DNA of 64,000 nucleotides from Haloarcula amylolytica JCM 13557. GTDB lineage: Archaea; Halobacteriota; Halobacteria; Halobacteriales; Haloarculaceae. The notes under the pieces were generated by a model. It was not told the origin of the DNA, made no database searches, and saw only the letters and a list, made by a program, of their open reading frames with translations. The stretch is from the NCBI RefSeq assembly GCF_000336615.1, contig NZ_AOLW01000024.1:134444-198443 (forward strand). The letters are read 5' to 3'. The first letter of the stretch is position 1, and each line of letters begins with the position of its first letter. Below, one piece after another: positions 16,799 through 25,440 of this stretch. Position numbers and translations under genes: made by a program.

Positions 16799-18121
16799 AT
16801 GAATGGAGGCCAGCGGACGCGGCGGGGGTTTCTTAAAGGGATCGCCGCTACGGCCTTGACAGTCGGTATTAACTACCCCGGGACTGTCACGACCCAGTCG
16901 CGGTTCGACACTGTCGTCAACGCCATTGCAGCGGGTGCAGACCCCGATGGGTCGGAACGGATCGACAACGTCCTCGAGGGGTACATCGATGATGATACAC
17001 TCATCGAGTTCCCCGCGGGAAGGTATCGTCTTGGCTCCCTCGACGTCGGCCCTGTTCGTAACTTGGGTCTACGAGCGAAGCCCGAGGCGCGGGTCTTGTT
17101 TGAGCCCGCGACACCAGCCAGCGATCAGCGCTCACTCATTACGTTCGAAGGGGTCGAAGACCTCCTTTTAAATGGACTGACATTTGACTTTTCACGGCCG
17201 GGATTCGGAAACACTCTCAGGGTGATCGCTAATGGTGACTTTCTGGCTCAGGACCTCAGAATCCGTGGTCAATTGCCGGATCAGGACCGGACGATACCAC
17301 ACGTCGGGTTCCGGTTTGACGTGCGCGACCCGGATTCGACAGGGGTTGTGAGAGATGTCTCTGCCCCTGACGGTGGACATCAAGGGGGGAACAGCGTTGG
17401 TATCTTCGTCGGTAAAAACCACGCCGGCACACTTCGATTCGAGAACTGCACTGTCGCTAACTTCCCCAATAACGGACTCTATGCCTCCGCGCCGGGCCGA
17501 AGCAGTCGGAACTATAGGGGTCGGGACGGCGTTGTACACGTTAAAGGGGGTCTGTACGCAAATAACAACATCGCTAACGTTCGGCTGGGATCGACCGGAT
17601 CGACGGCTTACGGAGTCACGGTTCGCGTCGATTCGGTACCACCGTACCCGTCACTGGAGAAGCTAAACGTCCGCGGAATCAGGCTACGTGCCCAGTCCGG
17701 ACAGTTCATCAGCGACTGCGATATCACTATCACTAGTGACGCAGGCCCCGGATTCGGTGCTATCGTCTATCACCCCGACCACGACTCTTCGACCGTTCGC
17801 AACACGACGATCCACGTCGACAAAGACGAGTACAATGCGGTCAGGGCCATCAGTGGGGACAGTGGCGGCACCGGGGCACCACTTACTCTCCAGAACGTTA
17901 GTGTGACTGGCGACGCAGCCGGCGGTGCTGCCGTTGTTATCGCTGATCGAGACAGAACAGTACTGCGGGACTGCGTAATCGAGCAGTCGGGAGCGGGGCG
18001 CGATGGAGTTAGGTTCACCAGTGCAGACGAGTGCCTAATAACCGACTCAACCATTCAGGTTCCCGGCGAGCCGCTGTCGCTTATCGACTCATCCGTGCGG
18101 AAGGTTCGGCTTACTGTCTGA
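16799..18121 (+). CDS. Tat-exported parallel beta-helix protein
   Basis: A 440-aa protein exported by Tat: R-R-G-F-L-K at about 8-13 followed by a hydrophobic run. Residues about 35-440 look like a right-handed parallel beta-helix of the pectate-lyase superfamily, starting with I-E-F-P-A-G-R-Y near 64-71, then many short beta coils with Asn ladders (for example F-E-N-C-T-V-A-N, F-I-S-D-C-D-I-T-I, L-R-D-C-V-I-E). Such folds cleave or bind acidic polysaccharides. No catalytic triad is certain. It sits between a GT4 gene and a second Tat beta-helix gene, so modification of the exported glycan is the likely job. Confidence 0.82.
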   Translation: MNGGQRTRRGFLKGIAATALTVGINYPGTVTTQSRFDTVVNAIAAGADPDGSERIDNVLEGYIDDDTLIEFPAGRYRLGSLDVGPVRNLGLRAKPEARVLFEPATPASDQRSLITFEGVEDLLLNGLTFDFSRPGFGNTLRVIANGDFLAQDLRIRGQLPDQDRTIPHVGFRFDVRDPDSTGVVRDVSAPDGGHQGGNSVGIFVGKNHAGTLRFENCTVANFPNNGLYASAPGRSSRNYRGRDGVVHVKGGLYANNNIANVRLGSTGSTAYGVTVRVDSVPPYPSLEKLNVRGIRLRAQSGQFISDCDITITSDAGPGFGAIVYHPDHDSSTVRNTTIHVDKDEYNAVRAISGDSGGTGAPLTLQNVSVTGDAAGGAAVVIADRDRTVLRDCVIEQSGAGRDGVRFTSADECLITDSTIQVPGEPLSLIDSSVRKVRLTV

Positions 18122-18192
18122 ATCTGTTCCTACCAACTGAAGCGTAACTGGTAGTTACTTGGCCCCGAAAAATGCGGTAGTCGTAATCACGC

Positions 18193-18198
18193 TTTATT
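18193..18198 (+). promoter_or_regulatory. TATA-like box of the second beta-helix gene
   Basis: TTTATT, centred about 28 nt before the ATG at 18223, in an A/T-rich spacer. It fits a leaderless start. Confidence 0.5.
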
Positions 18199-18222
18199 GC
18201 ATTATTAGTAACGTTCTCCTGA

Positions 18223-19947
18223 ATGGTCGAAAAGAATTACATACTACCCCACAGTTATGATGGGGCCAGTTCTAGTGCGGACTCCGCCAAAGAGGGACGG
18301 TTACTACTGACGCGAAGGCAGCTACTGGGAGGCATACTGGCTGCAAGTACAGTACCGATGATTCCGAAGGGACTTGGAATGCCATCTTCTCGCACTCTCG
18401 AAATAATTTCAACGGATCAGCAAAGCGAGACTGGCTCCCTCGACGTGCGCTACGAGTTTACCACAACAGGCGAGATTGTCCCGGTAAATGACGGCGAGAA
18501 CGCAGCAGAGGCCAATGATAGCGTGGCGAAAAACGACGACGAAACGTGGACTGCGATTGGGTGGACAGGCAATGGATTCGGCGATAGCTACGAAATCAAC
18601 GGTATCGTTACCGATTTCAATGCCAGTGGGAACTACGAAATCCGGCTGGACGGAGCGGTGGTTACAGTCTCGGAGCTAGTTGCACCGGCTGACCACGTCG
18701 TTGAGATACAGACCACCGAAGACCCCCCTGAACTCGATTACGAACTGACGACGACGGGTGAGCCGATTCCGTGTACTGGTGATACGGAAAACGCCGCTGA
18801 CGACAATGACAGGATCGTCCGTAACGACGACGACACCTGGATGATCGACGGATATACTGGTAACGGCTACGGCGACCAGTACTACTTTTCCGGCGAGATT
18901 ATCGACTTCGGGCCCGTTGAGCCGTTCGCTTCGGTATACGTTGATGGGAAGCAGATCGACCTCTCGCCGTTTGAGCGGTCTCCAGATCCGGCTACAGAGA
19001 TCGGCGGTGGCGGCAGGTATACCAACACGGTTCCTGAGTCAGATGCCAACTACGTAGTCGAGACACTCTCCGAGTTGCTTACTGCACTGGATGCTGCTGG
19101 CCGCGGCGATATTGTCTACGTTGCTGGCGACGCTACCATTGATGCCTCGCCAGTTACCGGAAGTGACCGGCTAACTGTGCCTGCCGGAGTAACCCTCGCT
19201 TCTAACCGTGGTATCGACGGCGCGTCGGGTGGCCAGATCTCCACTGGCGTCATCGATTATGAACACCTCATGGGCCTGAGCGAGGACGTCCGATTGACCG
19301 GACTCCAGATCAGAGGACCCGAAACCGGATATCGCGAGTACAGTACCCCGGTATCCAGTGGCGTCACCGTTGAGAGAACAGGCTGTGAAATCGACAACAC
19401 CGAGCTATGGGGGTTCAACCACGCAGCACTCAAACTCCGAACGTCGACACATATCCATCACTGCCATATCCACGACAACCCCATGGGCGGACTGGGCTAC
19501 GGTATCCAATGTTTAGACGGGGACAACACGCTCATAGAGTACAATCGATTCGACTTTAATCGCCATTCTGTTGCGAGTGGGACCGGGAAGGCCGGATACG
19601 AGGTCCGATACAATCACTTTGGCGGCACCGAAACACCCTCCTATCAGGTCGGAACACATCAGCCGGGTGGGACGACGCTGCTGATCCATCATAACACCTT
19701 CACGCCCCTCCGACACGTTGGTCGACATCCTGGGGAACCGGGAACGCACGTCAGCATCCGTGGCGTCCCCGAAGACCGCGGTGAGATCCACCACAACTGG
19801 TTTTACAACCCAAAGCAGCCATCGGCGGGTCGGGGTAACGAAGCAGTCATCCAGCCACACGTCGAATCGTTAACAAACCTTCGTTTCGGGAACAACCACT
19901 ACGGACAGAATATTCCTGACGGCGATGTGGGGTGTCCACGGCGCTAA
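18223..19947 (+). CDS. Tat-exported beta-helix protein with duplicated N-terminal module
   Basis: A 574-aa exported protein. An atypically placed twin-arginine signal (T-R-R-Q-L-L near 30-35) follows about 29 residues. Residues about 74-151 and 170-248 are two copies of one beta-rich module sharing T-T-T-G-E, a conserved Asn/Asp-rich loop, T-W, and G-x-T-G-N-G-x-G-D-x-Y. Residues about 275-570 form a pectate-lyase-like beta-helix with H-I-H-H-C-H-I-H near 407-414 and I-H-H-N-T-F, I-H-H-N-W-F coils. A polysaccharide lyase or hydrolase with two carbohydrate-binding modules is plausible. Its 3' end runs into the open frame of the deacetylase gene. Confidence 0.82.
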   Translation: MVEKNYILPHSYDGASSSADSAKEGRLLLTRRQLLGGILAASTVPMIPKGLGMPSSRTLEIISTDQQSETGSLDVRYEFTTTGEIVPVNDGENAAEANDSVAKNDDETWTAIGWTGNGFGDSYEINGIVTDFNASGNYEIRLDGAVVTVSELVAPADHVVEIQTTEDPPELDYELTTTGEPIPCTGDTENAADDNDRIVRNDDDTWMIDGYTGNGYGDQYYFSGEIIDFGPVEPFASVYVDGKQIDLSPFERSPDPATEIGGGGRYTNTVPESDANYVVETLSELLTALDAAGRGDIVYVAGDATIDASPVTGSDRLTVPAGVTLASNRGIDGASGGQISTGVIDYEHLMGLSEDVRLTGLQIRGPETGYREYSTPVSSGVTVERTGCEIDNTELWGFNHAALKLRTSTHIHHCHIHDNPMGGLGYGIQCLDGDNTLIEYNRFDFNRHSVASGTGKAGYEVRYNHFGGTETPSYQVGTHQPGGTTLLIHHNTFTPLRHVGRHPGEPGTHVSIRGVPEDRGEIHHNWFYNPKQPSAGRGNEAVIQPHVESLTNLRFGNNHYGQNIPDGDVGCPRR

Positions 19948-20002
19948 AAAGTACTCTAAGGAGAACGTTACTAACACCCTAGATTCTGAAGACATCCAAT
20001 CG

Positions 20003-20929
20003 ATGGGGACCGTCGTCATTTCGCTGGACGCCGAACTCGCATGGGGGTTTGTCGATTTCCCGGTCTTACCGGACCGACGACTCGCGCGCGCCCGGGAGAT
20101 GTGGCTAAAATTGTTGGACCTGTTTGAAAAGTATGATCTTCCCGCCACTTGGGCGGTCGTTGGCCACTTGTTTCTTGAAGACTGTGATGGTCGACACCCG
20201 AACCACCCGCTCGATGCGGCGTGGTTTGACAGAGAACGGTCTTCAGAGCATGAGGATCTGTGGTGTGCGCCGGATCTCATTGACACAGTTGCCGACGCGA
20301 CAGTCGACCACGAAATCGCTTGTCATTCCTTTTCACACGTTAATTTCCAGTCTAGCAGGGCCTCGAAGTCTGTTGCGGCGGCCGAATTGGGGCGGTGTCA
20401 CAAGCTCGCCGACCGTTGCGGAATTGATCTGTCCAGTTTCGTGTTCCCACGTAACCGTGTTGCACATCGCGATGTCCTTGCGAGATCGGGTTTTCGTTGT
20501 TACCGTGGGCGGCAGCCACCGTGCTGGCACACTGACAATCGATTGACGCCACTGGTTCGGGCCGTCAGTGGCTCGCCGCTAGGAATTACGCCGCCCATTG
20601 TCCATCCTCGTGTCGACGAGCATGGACTCGTTGAGATCCCGGCGTCGCTGTTACTGTTTTGCTTCGAAGGATGGGCTCGCCAGATAACTGAGACACTGTG
20701 GGCTGACCCCGTTGTCAAAATGGTCCAGCGAGGGGTCAACCAAGTCGACGGTGGTGATGGAATCTTCCACCTCTGGCTTCATCCAAACAATCTCATCAAC
20801 GACGCGGGGATCAAGCGGATGGAGTCGGTATTATCATATATCGATCAAAAGCGTGGCCCGGGTCTCGCGGTCCGGACCATGGAGACAGTCGCACAGCGGA
20901 CTGTCGGCTCGGCCCCGCAGCAGACCTAG
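20003..20929 (+). CDS. Polysaccharide deacetylase (NodB-like)
   Basis: A 308-aa NodB-homology protein. Motif 1 is S-L-D-A-E at about 7-11, carrying the catalytic-base and metal Asp; motif 2 is C-H-S-F-S-H at about 109-114, the metal-binding H-x-x-x-H. F-P-R-N near 148-151 is the usual Arg-containing motif. The W-L-H-P-N segment near 259-263 is the C-terminal His motif. It would remove N-acetyl groups from HexNAc residues. No signal peptide is visible from this start, so it may act inside the cell. The in-frame extension back to 19925 overlaps the upstream gene and was rejected. With the FemAB-like genes it recalls bacterial exosortase-type EPS loci. Confidence 0.88.
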   Translation: MGTVVISLDAELAWGFVDFPVLPDRRLARAREMWLKLLDLFEKYDLPATWAVVGHLFLEDCDGRHPNHPLDAAWFDRERSSEHEDLWCAPDLIDTVADATVDHEIACHSFSHVNFQSSRASKSVAAAELGRCHKLADRCGIDLSSFVFPRNRVAHRDVLARSGFRCYRGRQPPCWHTDNRLTPLVRAVSGSPLGITPPIVHPRVDEHGLVEIPASLLLFCFEGWARQITETLWADPVVKMVQRGVNQVDGGDGIFHLWLHPNNLINDAGIKRMESVLSYIDQKRGPGLAVRTMETVAQRTVGSAPQQT

Positions 20930-21014
20930 TAAGTCCATCCTTCTACCGATAATGAACTTATAATTAACTGAGAGTCAGCCATCGCCACACTATCTGTGGA
21001 GTTAGCAGAGAGAT

Positions 21015-21101
21015 ATGATACTATACATATGTGCTAGGCGGTCGAGCGAGGCCCTGGTGGGGCCAGTTGACTGTCTCAGCCTGATGGGTGAGGATGTATA
21101 G
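21015..21101 (+). CDS. Weak candidate upstream mini-ORF (28 codons)
   Basis: Encodes 28 residues beginning M-I-L-Y-I-C-A-R-R. The stop lies just inside the GT2 gene, overlapping its possible ATG at 21094 by 8 nt. It uses rare codons (ATA, CTA) and the promoter box is poor, so this is the weakest member of the upstream-ORF set. Confidence 0.18.
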   Translation: MILYICARRSSEALVGPVDCLSLMGEDV

Positions 21102-22086
21102 AGGGCACACTGTTGGTGTGGTTGTCCCAGCGTACAACGAAGCGGGACTCGTCGGGACTGTCATCGATACAATTCCGGAATACGTCGACCGGATTTACGC
21201 TATCGACGACTGCTCGACAGACGACACATGGACAGAAATTCAGGCACACGCAAGACTGGACCAGGCGGATGCCCAGTCCAATCCGGAGCCATCCGTGCAA
21301 ACAGATGGTGGGTTTGAACAGCGAGTCTGCCCGATACGCCACGAAACTAATCGCGGCGTCGGTGGCGCGATCAAAACAGGGTACCGCCATGCGTTGCGGG
21401 ACCACATTGACGTGACTGCCGTGATGGGCGGTGATGGGCAGATGGATCCGAGTATTCTCGACTCATTCCTCGATCCCATCATCGACGGCGAGGCGGACTA
21501 CACGAAGGGTAACCGTCTCCACAGACCGGCGTATCGTGAAGCGATGCCCCGTGCCCGGCTTGTCGGCAATGCGATCCTCACAGCGTTGACAAGGGTCGCG
21601 TCGGGCTATTGGGGGATAACAGACCCCCAGAACGGGTATACAGCCATATCACGGCAGGCGCTGTTGGCGATCGACCTTGACGGGATGTACGAGTACTACG
21701 GGTACTGCAACGATCTGCTTGTGGAACTCAGCGTTAGTGAGATGCGGGTTGCAGATGTTCCGATGCCAGCGAAGTACGATGAAGCCGAGTCGAGTATTCG
21801 CTATCGGGAGTACATTCCAAGGGTCTCGTGGCTGTTGGTGCGGAACTTCTGTTCACGACTGGATCGAGCATACGTCCGAGAGGGGGTCTACCCGCTCGTA
21901 CTGTGTTACGTCGCTGGTTTCAGTGCGATCTGCGTCGGACTGGTCGCCGGCGTACTGGGGCTGGCACAAGACACTGGACTTACAGCGGCGGCGCTCGCAA
22001 ACCTGTTTGGCGTCCTCGTCTTTTCGCTCGGAGTGGTCCTCGACCACCGGAAGAGTCCTGGGACAGAGGTGGGTGTACGTGACTGA
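21088..22086 (+). CDS. Family 2 glycosyltransferase, membrane-anchored
   Basis: A 332-aa GT2 enzyme with an N-terminal GT-A domain: V-V-V-P-A-Y-N-E-A near 10-18, I-D-D-C-S-T-D-D near 37-44, and the M-G-G-D-G-Q-M-D metal-binding D-x-D-like segment near 112-119. Two hydrophobic segments near 272-292 and 305-322 anchor it. It resembles dolichyl-phosphate sugar synthases, so it may make a lipid-linked sugar donor. The start is a GTG; an ATG two codons later is equally possible. Confidence 0.9.
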   Translation: MRMYRGHTVGVVVPAYNEAGLVGTVIDTIPEYVDRIYAIDDCSTDDTWTEIQAHARLDQADAQSNPEPSVQTDGGFEQRVCPIRHETNRGVGGAIKTGYRHALRDHIDVTAVMGGDGQMDPSILDSFLDPIIDGEADYTKGNRLHRPAYREAMPRARLVGNAILTALTRVASGYWGITDPQNGYTAISRQALLAIDLDGMYEYYGYCNDLLVELSVSEMRVADVPMPAKYDEAESSIRYREYIPRVSWLLVRNFCSRLDRAYVREGVYPLVLCYVAGFSAICVGLVAGVLGLAQDTGLTAAALANLFGVLVFSLGVVLDHRKSPGTEVGVRD

Positions 22087-22141
22087 GTGTCTCTGGCAGG
22101 ACCCAGCGACCACTCCTGCCACAAAGAGGGAGTAAATCCCG

Positions 22142-23065
22142 ATGGACGTTCTTCAGCTTGTGACAACCCGGCGGCCGTTTTTTCACAAGCAAGTCGAAGC
22201 GCTGGAGCGTCACGGCATCAACTGTACGGTTCTGGAGGTGCCCGGTGGCGACGAAGCTACTCGGTCACCGATGGCGTATCTCCAGTTCTACACGGAATCG
22301 CTTAGTGCCTCCCCGTGGCAATACGACCTCGTCCACGCTAACTATGGATTGACTGCGCCGATGGCACTGGCACAGCCGACCCGTCCGGTCGTCCTGTCGT
22401 TATGGGGATCGGACATTTTCGGCCAGTACGACTGGCTGAGTCGCCAGTGTGCCACGCTCGCTGACGAAGTCGTCGTAATGTCTTCGGCCATGGCTGATGC
22501 GCTTGGAGAAGCGTGTCATGTGATCCCTCATGCCGTCGATTTCGAGCAGTTCGAGCCAGTCCCGACCGAAACTGCCAAACAGACGTTGGGCTGGGATGAC
22601 GGCAAATATCACGTGCTGTTTCCTTACGACCCCGACCGTGCCGAAAAGGACCATCCCCGAGCCGTCCGTGTCATAGATGCGGTCAACGAGCGTCTCGACA
22701 CGCCGGTCTCGCTTGAGGTCGTCCATGGGGTCGCCCACGACCGGGTCCCGACATACATGAACGCCGCAGATGCGCTCATACTGACCTCGACCCACGAGGG
22801 GTCACCGAACGCGGTCAAAGAGGCGCTGGCGTGTAATACACCAGTGGTCTCGGTAGATGTCGGTGACGTCGCAAGTCTGATCGATGGGGCCGCTCGGTCT
22901 GCCGTCTGCGCGGACGACGAAGAACTCACGACGGAACTTACAGCGACCCTCCAGTCGTCAGAGGCTGTCCACGGACGGGCTGCTGTCGAGCCGCTACGTC
23001 TGAATCGGATGGCAGAGCGTCTGACCGCAGTGTACCGATCAGCTATCGACCGGAGGTGTGCATGA
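22142..23065 (+). CDS. Family 4 glycosyltransferase
   Basis: A 307-aa GT-B enzyme. Seen: V-L-S-L-W-G-S-D-I-F near 84-93, the domain-linking H-A-V-D-F near 135-139, and the C-terminal H-E-G-S-P-N-A-V-K-E-A-L near 220-231, the E-x7-E motif that contacts the sugar nucleotide. It is slightly short for the family. It lies about 55 nt after the GT2 gene, and its stop overlaps the next gene by ATGA, so it belongs to the GT2-GT4-FemAB-FemAB run. Confidence 0.9.
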   Translation: MDVLQLVTTRRPFFHKQVEALERHGINCTVLEVPGGDEATRSPMAYLQFYTESLSASPWQYDLVHANYGLTAPMALAQPTRPVVLSLWGSDIFGQYDWLSRQCATLADEVVVMSSAMADALGEACHVIPHAVDFEQFEPVPTETAKQTLGWDDGKYHVLFPYDPDRAEKDHPRAVRVIDAVNERLDTPVSLEVVHGVAHDRVPTYMNAADALILTSTHEGSPNAVKEALACNTPVVSVDVGDVASLIDGAARSAVCADDEELTTELTATLQSSEAVHGRAAVEPLRLNRMAERLTAVYRSAIDRRCA

Positions 23066-24141
23066 CTGCTCACGAGACGACGATCCACAGTACAGTTACA
23101 GCCGTCAACGCGAACCAGTGGAACAATCTCGTCACACAGTCGGACCTCGGAACGGTGTTCCACCGGCACGAGTGGCTCCGGGCAGTCGAAGCAGGTCTGG
23201 ATCGGCCAGCCTATCACGCGGTCGTGACGAAAGGATCGAACCCGGTTGCTGTGCTTCCGACTGTCCTGGTACCGGTTGCAACCCCCGACCCAGCGGATCT
23301 ACCGGGCCCCGATCGGGTTGTGGAAGCGACGGCTTCGCACCTGCCAACTGAGCGTCTAGTGTCGCTCCATCCCGGCACTGGCGGTCCAGTAATCGCCACA
23401 GACCACGAGTCGTGCCTCGATACGATGCTGTCGGCACTCACAACAGCAGCGCCACGGCAGGCGCTTTCGCACAAAATACGGACCGGGAGCCAGGCACAGA
23501 ACAGATACAGTAAGTACCTCATCGGCCAAGGGTATGAATCGACAGTCACTTCCTGCCGACTCGTACTTGACCTTGCGCCCGGGTGGGACCGTATCAAGTC
23601 CGGAATGGACCGGACACGACGGACGGAACTACGCAACGACGCAGTTACCGTCGAACGAACTGACTTCGATGGCCCGATGCTGGCCTCAATCCATGCCGAC
23701 TACGTCCAGAACATGGAGCGAATCGGAGCGGATAGCTTTCCAATGGCCTTCTTTGAGGCGCTTGCCGAACACATGGACGAACGAGTCGAGGTGTTTACTG
23801 CTCGCCGTGAGGGCAATACCCTCGGCCGGCACATCTGCATCGTAGATGAGGAGCAGTCAGCCCTCAGATACTACTTTTCGGCAGTTCCGGAGACGTCAGC
23901 CTACGAATACGGGACATCGGAACAGCTCCATGGCGCGGCCATTCAGTGGGCCATTGACGCTGGCTTCGAGAGCTACGACTTCGGCGCGACGGGTGCGGAC
24001 TTCAGAGACGGATTGTTTACGTATAAGTCACAGTACGGACCAGCGGTCTGCCCGATCGTCCAGTGGGACAGAGGGCTTTCGGCGGTCGCCTGGCGTGCGT
24101 TCAAATTCGGACGCCGGCTCTATCGCGGACAGAACTACTGA
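23062..24141 (+). CDS. FemAB/GNAT-type acyltransferase 1
   Basis: A 359-aa protein with the double-GNAT layout of FemAB-like or BioF2-like acyltransferases. Seen: the N-terminal W-N-N-L-V near 17-21 and F-H-R-H-E-W-L near 32-38, and the C-terminal E-Q-L-H-G-A-A-I-Q-W-A near 290-300 with Y-D-F-G-A-T-G-A near 308-315 and Y-K-S-Q-Y-G near 323-328. The start is the ATG forming an ATGA overlap with the GT4 gene; a GTG 6 nt earlier is possible. Archaea lack murein, so an acyl or aminoacyl group on a sugar nucleotide or glycan is the likely acceptor. It is paralogous to the next gene. Confidence 0.8.
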   Translation: MTAHETTIHSTVTAVNANQWNNLVTQSDLGTVFHRHEWLRAVEAGLDRPAYHAVVTKGSNPVAVLPTVLVPVATPDPADLPGPDRVVEATASHLPTERLVSLHPGTGGPVIATDHESCLDTMLSALTTAAPRQALSHKIRTGSQAQNRYSKYLIGQGYESTVTSCRLVLDLAPGWDRIKSGMDRTRRTELRNDAVTVERTDFDGPMLASIHADYVQNMERIGADSFPMAFFEALAEHMDERVEVFTARREGNTLGRHICIVDEEQSALRYYFSAVPETSAYEYGTSEQLHGAAIQWAIDAGFESYDFGATGADFRDGLFTYKSQYGPAVCPIVQWDRGLSAVAWRAFKFGRRLYRGQNY

Positions 24142-24168
24142 GATGACAACTGGAACCAAACCACGACA

Positions 24169-25194
24169 ATGAGTATCGAGATTGAGTGCGTCGGGACAGA
24201 CCGACATGAAGAGTGGGATAGCGCTCTTGAACATTCGCCACACGCTACTGTCTTCCACCGGTGTGCGGCTCTAGAGCAACTGGCAGCCGACTCAGGGACG
24301 GAAATCCACCGGCTGATGGGGTTCAAGGGACAGGAGCCGATCGGTGTTCTGCCAGTCTTCGAGCTTCGAAAGGGGCCGTTCAGTGCTGTTTTTTCCCCGC
24401 CACCGAACCTCTGGATTCCCCGACTTGGTCCGGCGTTCGTCGTTCGAGGGGACCCCAAGCAACGCAAGCGTGAACGACGTCGGCAGGGATTCATCGATGC
24501 AGCATTCGAGTATATCGAAGACACGATTGATCCGAAATACCTCCGAGTGCGGTCGCCAACCGGGCTCAATGACGTCCGGCAATTCAAGTGGAATGGCTGT
24601 ACAGTTCGGCCGGAGTATACGTATGTCACCGACCTCTCTGGTGGAAAAGACGCCGTTCGAGACCGGTTTACCAGCGAGGCGCGTCGGCGGCTCCGTATCG
24701 GGCAGGAGTCGGAGTCCGAGTACACGATCTCTGAGGAAGGACTTGACGCGACTGAGACGGTGATGCACCACGTTGAAAGCCGGTACAACGAGCAGGGCGA
24801 GCCGTTCCCCGTTCCCACTGGGTTCCCCGGGCGGCTCTACGAAGCGCTTCAACCGGGGCAAATCCGCCCCTACGTTCTCCGAGTGGATGGCGATGTCGTC
24901 GGCGGGCACATTTATTACGACGACGGAGACACAATTTCGGGCTGGCTCGGGAACGTCAAGCCCCCCGATCATGTGGACCTCCCGGTCAATGAGTTGCTCA
25001 TCTGGCGAGGGATTACTGATGCGATCGAGCGGGGGCGAACAGCCTATGAACTGGTGGGTGCAGGTGACCCCCGTCTAAACAGGTATAAACTCCATTTCGG
25101 GCCCGAGCTAACCGGGTTCTACTCTATGGAGCGGAGCGGAGCCGGTATCGATTCACTACTGCAACTGTATCGGTGGTTTGCACAGTACTCCTGA
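24169..25194 (+). CDS. FemAB/GNAT-type acyltransferase 2
   Basis: A 341-aa paralog of the previous gene. Seen: T-V-F-H-R-C-A-A-L-E near 27-36, D-R-F-T-S-E-A-R-R-R-L near 164-174, and the C-terminal L-L-I-W-R-G-I near 282-288 with Y-E-L-V-G-A-G-D and Y-K-L-H-F-G near 299-318. The 27-nt gap to its neighbour suggests cotranscription. Divergence between the two copies is large, so they may act on different acceptors. The following 246-nt gap is very A/T-rich. Confidence 0.8.
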   Translation: MSIEIECVGTDRHEEWDSALEHSPHATVFHRCAALEQLAADSGTEIHRLMGFKGQEPIGVLPVFELRKGPFSAVFSPPPNLWIPRLGPAFVVRGDPKQRKRERRRQGFIDAAFEYIEDTIDPKYLRVRSPTGLNDVRQFKWNGCTVRPEYTYVTDLSGGKDAVRDRFTSEARRRLRIGQESESEYTISEEGLDATETVMHHVESRYNEQGEPFPVPTGFPGRLYEALQPGQIRPYVLRVDGDVVGGHIYYDDGDTISGWLGNVKPPDHVDLPVNELLIWRGITDAIERGRTAYELVGAGDPRLNRYKLHFGPELTGFYSMERSGAGIDSLLQLYRWFAQYS

Positions 25195-25202
25195 TTTTAC
25201 AG

Positions 25203-25305
25203 GTACTGTGTATATAATCACTCGTTGAAAAGAATAACTTACTGATAGGTATGGTAGTATTATATAAAATATATACTTTATAATAAAGCCTGTATAGTAA
25301 AAATA
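25203..25305. other. A/T-rich patch inside the island
   Basis: About 100 bp with only scattered G/C, including a run of TATATAAAATATATAC near 25261-25276. It stands out sharply from the GC-rich genome. It could hold the terminator of the acyltransferase genes and promoter elements, or mark an old recombination join. No ORF in it is convincing. Confidence 0.5.
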
Positions 25306-25440
25306 GCCGCTTGGACATGCCTTCTAACCATAGGGCTTGTTGGTGGTATGGAGAGCAGTACTCGGCCAGTAACACGCTGGTTCCTTTCCTGCTGAACAAC
25401 GTATTTACGAGCAACAGGGTGAGCGGAGGTATCGAATTCT

